NCBI GenBank assembly: GCA_050942995.1
Contig: JBMNOI010000107.1
Location: 1 to 12,953, forward strand
DNA from: JBMNOI01 sp050942995
GTDB lineage: Bacteria; Chloroflexota; Anaerolineae; UBA1429
Reading direction: 5' to 3'
Length of the DNA: 12,953 nt
Shown: positions 7,780-12,953 of the stretch, piece by piece
How positions within the stretch are numbered: the first letter of the stretch is position 1
Layout of the letters: each line of letters starts with the position of its first letter
The notes under the pieces: generated by a model
The model's database searches: none
What the model saw: only the letters and a program-made list of their open reading frames with translations
What the model was told of the DNA's origin: nothing
Position numbers and translations under genes: made by a program

Positions 7780-8340
7780 CTATTCGACGAGCTGCACGGC
7801 CAGATTGCCGCTGATAACCCCATAGCCCTGGCCCCGGAGCTGTTCCGATTCGAGCCGCGCCCGGGCAAGTGATTCGCCACCCACCCACTGAATGCGCAAC
7901 TGGTCTACTCCGGCTCCCGGCGTGCCGCCATCGTATACCTGAACCACCAGCCAGTCACCCTCTCGCCGATACCACGTATCATCCACACAGATACCGGCGA
8001 ACAGGGCACTATCGGCATTCAAGGCCACATACTGAACGCTGGCACGAAGCGAACGATAGCGGGTGCCGTCGGGGTTGTTCTCCCAATAGGTGAAATAGCC
8101 CTGCACCGGCAGTCGTTCATCATCGGTCAGGCGCACATCGAATCGCACCCAGTAATAGCGCCCATCCGGGGCATGGAGAACCAGCCGGGGCGTCGTCACC
8201 GGCAAGGGCACCGGTATGGCCTGGGGCGCGATCTCGCCCCAGCCGATGGCCCGCCCTAACGGCGCATCGGCCGATATGGTGGCAGAGAACAACAAGAACA
8301 TGATGCACGCCATAATGGTCGTGAATCCAGTGCGTCTCAT
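7780..8340 (-). CDS. Secreted hypothetical protein with signal peptide
   Basis: This gene encodes 186 residues that I do not recognise. Residues 1-25 are a Sec signal peptide: basic MRRTGF, a hydrophobic core, and probable cleavage after the SADA region. The mature part is Trp/Tyr-rich (YYWVRFDV, YFTYWENN, TWYRREGDWLVVQVYDGG). This suggests a small beta-rich extracytoplasmic domain. There is one cysteine after the signal (ICVDDTW). GGGGAG precedes the ATG by about five bases. The gene lies downstream of the 8540-9213 locus, separated by a strong terminator, so it probably has its own transcription start. The role is unknown. Confidence 0.78.
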   Translation of the reverse strand: MRRTGFTTIMACIMFLLFSATISADAPLGRAIGWGEIAPQAIPVPLPVTTPRLVLHAPDGRYYWVRFDVRLTDDERLPVQGYFTYWENNPDGTRYRSLRASVQYVALNADSALFAGICVDDTWYRREGDWLVVQVYDGGTPGAGVDQLRIQWVGGESLARARLESEQLRGQGYGVISGNLAVQLVE

Positions 8341-8404
8341 CGCCTCTCCCCCCTAAGGATACCACGGGCCACTCTGCCCCTCGGTTCCTGTCTCCGCTAC
8401 TTCT

Positions 8405-8410
8405 ACTATA
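8405..8410 (-). promoter_or_regulatory. Possible extended -10 element for the secreted-protein gene
   Basis: The minus strand reads TGCTATAGT, an extended -10 pattern, about 65 bases before the ATG at 8340. It lies in an AT-rich patch inside an otherwise GC-rich gap. No good -35 lies at the usual distance, so this is tentative. Confidence 0.35.
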
Positions 8411-8480
8411 GCACATAAAACGGAGCACAAGGGTTACAATTCTGTTAAATTCGGGCCGGCCCATATCCGCTGAACAAAAA

Positions 8481-8507
8481 GGGCGCCGGAGAGACTCTCC
8501 GGCGCCC
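8481..8507 (-). terminator. Strong rho-independent terminator
   Basis: A perfect 13-bp inverted repeat (GGGCGCCGGAGAG and its complement) around a single central base gives about 12 pairs with a three-base loop. On the minus strand it is followed at once by TTTTTGTTC. It lies 32 bases beyond the stop at 8540 but about 200 bases beyond the stop at 8707. This supports 8540 as the true end of the upstream gene. Confidence 0.93.
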
Positions 8508-8539
8508 TCGTGATCGACTGCCATGCGACCCGTAGCCGC

Positions 8540-8773
8540 TCAGCGGCCGTTCTTGCGCACCTGCCCCGGCGCATTGATCTTGCCCGGCGCCCTGCCCCGT
8601 CCGTTGACCGTTTCGCCGTCAGCCCGCGTATCCCTATCGCGATACAACAGGCCGGGCGGGCCGCCGTGAGGGTGGTTTGCCCAGGCCCGCTCGCGAATAC
8701 ACTCGCTCAGCTGCTGCAGATCGCCTTGTGATTCGATACGCGGCCGGTTTCGCAGCCAACCGGGCACCACGCC
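8540..8773 (-). other. Frame-displaced 3' coding segment of the gene at 8707-9213
   Basis: Read in the -1 frame from 8773, this stretch gives 77 coding-like residues. It starts GVVPGWLRNRP, continues through DLQQLSECIRERAW and HPHGGPPGLLYRD, and ends in an Arg/Gly/Asn tail. Codon third positions are mostly G or C, like the neighbouring genes. It has no plausible start of its own at the junction. It ends 32 bases before a strong terminator. Joining it to the upstream gene needs one extra C in the run at 8774-8776, or a -1 ribosomal slip there. The joined product would be about 224 residues. Confidence 0.65.
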
Positions 8774-9213
8774 GGGTTTGGCAGCGCCATCATGCTCAGC
8801 AGCACCTCGGCGTTCACGTCGGTCTTTTTCGCCTTGGCGATGACGGCCATGGGCGATACCGGGTGCCGCATCTGGTAGAACGCGCCGTCTATGATGCCAT
8901 CCCCATCGAGATCCACCGGCTGAGAATCGCTCCACCCACTCCCCTCCGGTCTGGTGCCGTAGGGCAAATACAGCGAGTGATAGGCCGTTCCGGCGGGCTC
9001 ATCGCCGCCGTCAGCATAGTAGTACACCCACTCGTGCACCACGCCGTCCGGCGTCATCCAGATGACGCGTATGCGTATTCCGTCGTTATCCACCGACACA
9101 TCGGGCGGCATGTCGTCCTCGGGATCGAGCCCCGAATCCTGCGCTCCTGCCGGTATCACCAGCCCCAATGCCAGAAGCGTCACCAGCAGCGCCAACCACA
9201 CCCCCCTGCGCAT
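8707..9213 (-). CDS. Secreted protein with EF-hand-like loop, probably frameshifted near 8776
   Basis: As the sequence stands, this encodes 168 residues. AAAGGAGG lies four bases before the ATG at 9213. The frame is open upstream to 9318, but that part has no such site. Residues 1-24 are a signal peptide ending in an AGA site before QDS. The mature protein is acidic and includes VDLDGDGIIDG, which has the Asp spacing of an EF-hand/dockerin-type calcium loop. It also has a WVYYYADGG stretch. The family is not recognised. The last 22 residues (WCPVGCETG onward) look out of frame. The -1 frame gives a better tail that runs to the terminator. The cause could be a sequencing or assembly homopolymer error, a true frameshift mutation, or a programmed slip. 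Confidence 0.72.
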   Translation of the reverse strand: MRRGVWLALLVTLLALGLVIPAGAQDSGLDPEDDMPPDVSVDNDGIRIRVIWMTPDGVVHEWVYYYADGGDEPAGTAYHSLYLPYGTRPEGSGWSDSQPVDLDGDGIIDGAFYQMRHPVSPMAVIAKAKKTDVNAEVLLSMMALPNPAWCPVGCETGRVSNHKAICSS

Positions 9214-9279
9214 CTCGCCTCCTTTCGAAACGCTTTGGGATGTTGCCGGTATCCTGATCGCGCTGTACCGACAGCCCCC

Positions 9280-9308
9280 ATCATACATCACCTGTGAACA
9301 GGGAGCAA
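9280..9308 (-). promoter_or_regulatory. Promoter of the 9213 secreted-protein gene, with palindrome in spacer
   Basis: On the minus strand TTGCTC (9303-9308) and TATGAT (9280-9285) are separated by 17 bases, and a start near 9273 would give a 60-base leader. The spacer holds the inverted repeat CCTGT-GA-ACAGG (9291-9302), which could be an operator site. Confidence 0.6.
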
Positions 9309-9327
9309 CGGGCCGCACATCCTCTCC

Positions 9328-9357
9328 TTGCGCTCCGCCTCCCTCATCGGCTACAAT
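9328..9357 (+). promoter_or_regulatory. Promoter of the aldo-keto reductase gene
   Basis: TTGCGC (9328-9333) and TACAAT (9352-9357) have an 18-base spacer. They sit about 60 bases before the reductase ATG, back to back with the divergent promoter at 9280-9308. The -35 matches consensus at four of six positions and the -10 at five of six. Confidence 0.55.
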
Positions 9358-9418
9358 ACCTTATACGGCGGCATATGGCCGCCCGATCGCTCATTCGCCC
9401 ATCACAGGAGGACACATC

Positions 9419-10411
9419 ATGACCTACCTGCCCTCGACCAATCGTTACGATTCGATGATCTATCGCCGCACCGGGCGCAGCGGCCTCTTGCTGCCCGCCA
9501 TCTCGCTGGGTCTGTGGCACAATTTCGGCGGGGTGGACGTGTTCGAGAATGCCCGCGCCATGATCCATCGCGCATTCGATCTGGGCATCACCCACTTTGA
9601 CCTGGCCAACAACTATGGGCCGCCTCCCGGCTCGGCGGAGGAGGTTTTCGGCCGCATCCTGGCCGACGACCTGCGCCCCTACCGCGACGAGTTGATCATC
9701 TCGACCAAAGCCGGCTATCGCATGTGGCCCGGCCCCTATGGCGAGTGGGGCTCGCGCAAGTACCTGCTGGCGAGTCTGGATCAGAGCCTGAAGCGAATGG
9801 GGCTGGAGTATGTGGACATCTTTTACAGCCACCGTCCCGATCCGAACACACCGCTGGAGGAAACCATGGGTGCGCTCGACGCCGCTGTGCGGCAGGGCAA
9901 GGCGCTCTATGCCGGCATCTCTTCGTATACGCCCGAGCAAACCCGTGAGGCCGTCGCCATCCTCTACGAGTTGGGCACACCCTGTCTCATCCACCAGCCG
10001 TCGTACAACATGTTCAACCGCTGGATCGAGGACGGTCTGCTGGACGTGCTGGAAGAGGAGGGGATCGGCTGCATCGTGTTCTCGCCACTGGCCCAGGGCA
10101 TGCTCACCGATCGTTACCTGAAGGGTATCCCTGAGGACTCTCGTGCCGGTCGCCCCACCGGGGCACTTCGTCGCGAGGCCGTCACCGAGGAGCGCCTGAG
10201 CAAGGTGCGCCGCCTGAGCGAGGTGGCCCGGGCCCGCGGCCAGACTCTGGCCCAGATGGTGGTGGCCTGGGTGCTACGCCATCCCGGTATGACCTCAGCC
10301 CTCGTCGGGGCCAGCCGTGTGTCGCAGGTGGAGGATAACGTCGCCGCGCTGAACAACCTCGAGTTCTCGTCCGAGGAGCTACAGACCATCGAAGAGATCC
10401 TGGCCGACTGA
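9419..10411 (+). CDS. gpr: Aldo-keto reductase, YghZ/Gpr (glyceraldehyde 3-phosphate reductase) type
   Basis: This gene encodes 330 residues. The ATG at 9419 has AGGAGG seven bases upstream; the frame is open further upstream, but that part is not coding-like. The sequence closely follows E. coli YghZ/Gpr as I recall it: LSLGLWHNFG, GITHFDLANNYGPPPGSAEE, the ISTKAGY and MWPGPYG segments, then SLDQSLKRMGLEYVDIFYSH. The AKR tetrad is D61, Y66, K97 and H138. The C-terminal VGASR motif (cofactor phosphate region) is present. Family members reduce small aldehydes, including L-glyceraldehyde 3-phosphate and methylglyoxal, with NADPH in the cytoplasm. The C-terminus is about 15 residues shorter than in the E. 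coli protein. The gene is monocistronic, with its own promoter and a terminator. The family call is firm; the exact substrate is inferred. Confidence 0.95.
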   Translation: MTYLPSTNRYDSMIYRRTGRSGLLLPAISLGLWHNFGGVDVFENARAMIHRAFDLGITHFDLANNYGPPPGSAEEVFGRILADDLRPYRDELIISTKAGYRMWPGPYGEWGSRKYLLASLDQSLKRMGLEYVDIFYSHRPDPNTPLEETMGALDAAVRQGKALYAGISSYTPEQTREAVAILYELGTPCLIHQPSYNMFNRWIEDGLLDVLEEEGIGCIVFSPLAQGMLTDRYLKGIPEDSRAGRPTGALRREAVTEERLSKVRRLSEVARARGQTLAQMVVAWVLRHPGMTSALVGASRVSQVEDNVAALNNLEFSSEELQTIEEILAD

Positions 10412-10428
10412 GTCAACCGGGGCGAAAA

Positions 10429-10480
10429 GCGACGGGGATTCGACCTCTTTCGGAAGGCCGAATCCCCGTCGCCGTCTTTT
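10429..10480. terminator. Bidirectional rho-independent terminator
   Basis: A perfect 14-bp inverted repeat (GCGACGGGGATTCG at 10429-10442, its complement at 10459-10472) has a 16-base loop. On the plus strand it is followed by CGTCTTTT, and on the minus strand by TTTTCGCC. It can therefore serve both the reductase gene and the opposing gene that ends at 10501. Confidence 0.9.
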
Positions 10481-10500
10481 ATGATGGCGTCGGACGGCCG

Positions 10501-11073
10501 CTATGGAATCCGCGGCTTGGCCAGCACCTCGCGGATCTCCAGGTCAAAGAAGGTGCGGGCATAGGCCGGTTTGCAGACGATGGCGGTATCGGCCCCGCTG
10601 CCGGTGCCGGCCACACTGACCACTTCCTGGCTCATATCCAGCAGGCCCGCCTCGGCGGCCATGAATATATCCTCCACCGCCACCTTCATCCCCTGGCTGA
10701 AACGGTAGAGGGTATCGCGCACGATCTCTTCCGGCACGCGGCCGCCGTGCTTCTCGGTGAACGCCGAGCCCACGCTATCTCCCAGACCGTGGATGCCCAC
10801 CACCACATCGATGCCCAGCGCCTCCAGCTCGGCCTTTTTCTCCGCCGACATGCACCATCCCACATGCTCCCAGCCATGCCCTATCGTGATGGCGATGAGA
10901 TGAATGCCCGCCGGGGCGCATAACGCATACGCCTTGAGCGCAGTGTCACCGTGAGACGAGGCCACCACCATCTGCCGAATGCCCAGCACTTTGGCGCGCT
11001 CGGCGGCGATCTCTAGCGTCGCATCCGTGTTCTCCGGCCCGCCCCGATCGAACAGATAGGTCATCAACTGCAT
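10501..11073 (-). CDS. Stand-alone pyruvate-kinase C-terminal-like (PK_C) domain protein
   Basis: This gene encodes 190 residues, preceded by GGAGGAGGAAG just before the ATG. It resembles the family annotated as pyruvate kinase alpha/beta-domain proteins. The opening YLFDRGGPENTDATL is followed by AAERAKVLGIRQMVVAS and SSHGDTALKA. A Gly-rich AGTGSGADTA motif comes near 155-165, and the end is FFDLEIREVLAKPR. The catalytic TIM barrel of pyruvate kinase is absent, so it is not a pyruvate kinase. In the parent enzyme this fold binds allosteric sugar phosphates, so a small-molecule-binding role is possible but unproven. No signal peptide is seen. It starts 18 bases after the GNAT stop, so it is probably the last gene of the PIG-L/GNAT operon. 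Confidence 0.88.
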   Translation of the reverse strand: MQLMTYLFDRGGPENTDATLEIAAERAKVLGIRQMVVASSHGDTALKAYALCAPAGIHLIAITIGHGWEHVGWCMSAEKKAELEALGIDVVVGIHGLGDSVGSAFTEKHGGRVPEEIVRDTLYRFSQGMKVAVEDIFMAAEAGLLDMSQEVVSVAGTGSGADTAIVCKPAYARTFFDLEIREVLAKPRIP

Positions 11074-11091
11074 CGTCTTCCTCCTCCTATA

Positions 11092-12093
11092 TCACACGCC
11101 GATGGCCGATTCCACCGCCACATACCACCGCGGTGGCGGCGTAGACAATGCGCTCTCCACCGCCGGGCTCAGCGGCAACACCATGCCCGCCTCATCCTCG
11201 CCCACCGCCTCGAATCCACACATCGCCAGCGTTCGCAAAAGATCCCTCTCCACCCGCGGGCACAGTGTCAGCACCTCCGCCCCCGCCGGTATCGCATCCA
11301 GCAGCGCGTTCAGCGCCCCGACGGCCGGGGCGTCCCCCGCATCCTCCAGAGCGAGATCGGTAATCACCCACGATTCTTCGTCGTGCCCCACCACAGGCGC
11401 CGGACACAGGGTGACACAGCCGCACACGCGGCCCCCTGTCTCCAGATACCACACTTGAGCCGGCAGCTCGGGGGGACGATTCAGCTTGCGCCAGCGCCAC
11501 AACGCCTCATCCATGGGCAGGTAGCCGTCGTGCCCGCCAAAATGGGCGTCCATAAAGGCCCGCAACCGTAGCGCATCCGCTGCGTCGGCCCGTCGCGCCA
11601 CCGGCAGATCGCGTCCTGTCGCGATGGGTTGTATCCGTCGCATATAGCAAACCGGCGTGTGACCCCGGAATCCCAGCGACTCGTACAGGCGGTAAGGCAT
11701 CGAATCGATAACGGTATAGAGCAGCCCGGCCTCCAGGCCCCGCGCGCGCATTCCGTCCACCGCCGCCTCCAGCACCCGTCGGGCCAGCCCGCGGCGTCGA
11801 TGATCGGGATGGGTCATCACTGTATCGATAATGCCGGTACGCCGCAACGTCCCGCCCAGGCGCACATCGGCCACCGTCACAAAGGCGCCGGCCACCACCT
11901 GTCCGTCGCGTACCACTGCCGTCGAGAGCATCCCGTCCATCCCCGGTCGACGGGCGTACCACAGGCGGTGCGCCTCCGAGGGCACGAGCACGCCGTCATA
12001 ACGGCCGAATACCCGCCGCGACAGATCGGTGAGCTGCCTCGCCATGTCACCCAGGTCACGATGGGCACAGAGCCGGTATCCGTCGTCATTCAT
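11092..12093 (-). CDS. GNAT N-acetyltransferase, probably two GNAT folds
   Basis: This gene encodes 333 residues. The N-terminal GNAT domain (about 1-152) shows motif A: IIDTVMTHPDHRRRGLA with the acetyl-CoA loop at R99-A104. It then shows YESLGF at 137-142, typical of motif B. Residues about 160-310 look like a second, degenerate GNAT fold (VWYLETGGRVCGC, SWVITDLAL, LLRTLAMCGFEAVG) without a clear acetyl-CoA loop. The size and layout recall Eis-like or MshD-like double-GNAT enzymes, but I see no C-terminal sterol-carrier domain as in Eis. The ATG at 12093 has only a weak GGCGGG site. A gap of 108 bases follows the deacetylase stop, while only 18 bases separate it from the next gene. The acceptor substrate is unknown. 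Confidence 0.88.
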   Translation of the reverse strand: MNDDGYRLCAHRDLGDMARQLTDLSRRVFGRYDGVLVPSEAHRLWYARRPGMDGMLSTAVVRDGQVVAGAFVTVADVRLGGTLRRTGIIDTVMTHPDHRRRGLARRVLEAAVDGMRARGLEAGLLYTVIDSMPYRLYESLGFRGHTPVCYMRRIQPIATGRDLPVARRADAADALRLRAFMDAHFGGHDGYLPMDEALWRWRKLNRPPELPAQVWYLETGGRVCGCVTLCPAPVVGHDEESWVITDLALEDAGDAPAVGALNALLDAIPAGAEVLTLCPRVERDLLRTLAMCGFEAVGEDEAGMVLPLSPAVESALSTPPPRWYVAVESAIGV

Positions 12094-12119
12094 CCCGCCG
12101 TCTCTTTCTCATAGAGTGA

Positions 12120-12177
12120 CCGGTGAATCGAGGCCGGACGCGTTCACCCCGTCGGCATCCGGTCCCCCGTTCACCGG
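12120..12177. repeat. Nested inverted repeat between deacetylase and GNAT genes
   Basis: CCGGTGAA (12120-12127) and its perfect complement TTCACCGG (12170-12177) bracket a shorter inner pair, CCGGA/TCCGG. Together they could fold as one long stem in the 108-base gap. There is no T run, so it is not a standard terminator. It could be an RNA processing or attenuation site. Confidence 0.4.
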
Positions 12178-12201
12178 CCATGATCGTTACGTCAAGAGCC
12201 G

Positions 12202-12953
12202 TCAGAAGGGAAAGAGTCGCTCGATGGCCTCTTCCGTCAAAGGCGAGCCGTACTCGCTACCCTCGAACGCCTCGGCGAACTGAACCTTACTGCCCCGCTC
12301 CGGCCCGTATCGGGCGATGAGCAGATCGCGGTACTCGTCGGCCAGGCGATGCCCTCGCGGCCCGTACCACTGCTCCCGCAACCACGTCCGCCGCGCCTCG
12401 GGATCGGCCGGCACCTGATCGAGCTCGTTGCGGTTGTAGGGCAGCCACTCGTACACCTGCGACTCGTGCGCATCCAGAGCGGCGATCTTTTGGTCGATCA
12501 CCGAATCGATATCGACGACGACATCCGGCTCGAAAGGATAGGGCTTTTTGAAACGATCGGCCACATAGATGCCCACCGGCATCTTGTTCAGGTGAGGCAC
12601 CCTCGATACGACATTGGGTACCGTCAACATGTACATGGCATCCATCACCAGCTGGCCGGCGGCGCGATGGTCGGGGTGATAGTCCCACGGGCGCGGGCTC
12701 ATCACCATGTCGGGCCGAAACTCGCGGATAAAGGCGATGAGCTGATTCCGTACCTCCAGTGTGGGCATCAATTCGCCGTCGTGGTTGTCAAAGACGACAT
12801 ACTCGGCGCCCACCGCCCGGCCGGCGGCCTCGGCCTCTTTTCTGCGACGCCAGGCCAGAGGCGCCCCACCGATCTCGTGATGGCCGGCGTCGCCGTTGGT
12901 CAGCGAAAGCATCTTGACGATGTGCCCGTGCCGTGCATAGAGCGCCGCGACAC
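12202..12953 (-). CDS. PIG-L/LmbE-family deacetylase (N-terminus outside window)
   Basis: The frame is open to the window edge, and the 13 codons before the first internal ATG (12912) already read as family sequence (AALYARHGH). The gene is therefore cut, and about 249 residues are visible. The usual N-terminal HPDD zinc motif lies outside. Visible family marks are LTNGDAGHH, then FDNHDGEL, FRPDMVMSPRP and YHPDHRAAG, whose histidines supply the second metal-binding region. The C-terminus ends ERLFPF. PIG-L enzymes are Zn-dependent N-deacetylases of N-acetylglucosamine-type groups (e.g. MshB, BshB, LmbE relatives). This long NGDAGHH subtype is not one of the well-characterised thiol enzymes. 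It is probably the first visible gene of a run with the GNAT and PK_C-like genes. Confidence 0.93.
   Translation of the reverse strand, partial: VAALYARHGHIVKMLSLTNGDAGHHEIGGAPLAWRRRKEAEAAGRAVGAEYVVFDNHDGELMPTLEVRNQLIAFIREFRPDMVMSPRPWDYHPDHRAAGQLVMDAMYMLTVPNVVSRVPHLNKMPVGIYVADRFKKPYPFEPDVVVDIDSVIDQKIAALDAHESQVYEWLPYNRNELDQVPADPEARRTWLREQWYGPRGHRLADEYRDLLIARYGPERGSKVQFAEAFEGSEYGSPLTEEAIERLFPF

Noticed and set aside
8540..8935. Separate 131-residue minus-strand protein starting at 8935
   Set aside because: The first half overlaps well-supported coding sequence in another frame and reads as Arg/Gly-rich shadow. Only the part after about 8773 looks coding, which fits a frameshifted tail rather than a separate gene.
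9062..9418. N-terminal extension of the aldo-keto reductase frame
   Set aside because: The extension overlaps the oppositely oriented secreted-protein gene and both promoters. The ATG at 9419 has an ideal ribosome site and matches the family N-terminus.

Overview
The window is GC-rich and densely coded, and it looks like a chromosomal segment of a Chloroflexota bacterium (Anaerolineae/Caldilineae-like). This assignment is an inference from family resemblance. The supporting signs are Thr-Pro-rich stalks on surface proteins, DUF3828-like exported domains, a dCache-HAMP-GAF NarL-type histidine kinase, a DUF72 protein and a stand-alone pyruvate-kinase-C-like protein. I see no mobile element, integrase, CRISPR array, tRNA or rRNA. 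Most genes lie on the minus strand.

Region 1 (1-6611, all minus strand) is an envelope and signalling block. Read in transcription order, it opens with a lipoprotein (6611-5538) carrying a DUF3828-like domain and a PsbP/DUF1795-like domain. A membrane sensor histidine kinase (5452-3194) and its NarL/LuxR response regulator (3197-2556, 4-nt overlap with the kinase) follow. The three genes form a compact operon that ends at a hairpin (2488-2523). Next comes a small exported protein (2412-1876) that repeats the lipoprotein's DUF3828-like domain. Last is a membrane-anchored surface protein (1718 to beyond base 1) with a Thr-Pro-rich stalk and two PA14 domains. A reasonable inference is that the lipoprotein is an extracytoplasmic accessory to the kinase and that the neighbouring exported genes are possible outputs.

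Region 2 (6612-9418) holds a DUF72 gene on the plus strand (6880-7734) with a near-consensus promoter. It is convergent with two small secreted-protein genes on the minus strand (8340-7780 and 9213-8707). The second of these appears frameshifted: a coding-like tail continues in the -1 frame to 8540, just before a textbook terminator at 8481-8507. The frame change sits on an A AAC CCG heptamer.

Region 3 (9419-12953) has a YghZ/Gpr-type aldo-keto reductase on the plus strand. It is separated by a strong bidirectional terminator from a minus-strand run: PIG-L deacetylase (cut off at the window edge), a GNAT acetyltransferase that probably has two GNAT folds, and a PK_C-like protein. The deacetylase-acetyltransferase pairing suggests small-molecule or amino-sugar chemistry, but no substrate can be read from the sequence.

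No gene-free stretch exceeds 300 bases. The longest is 6612-6879, which holds the DUF72 promoter.
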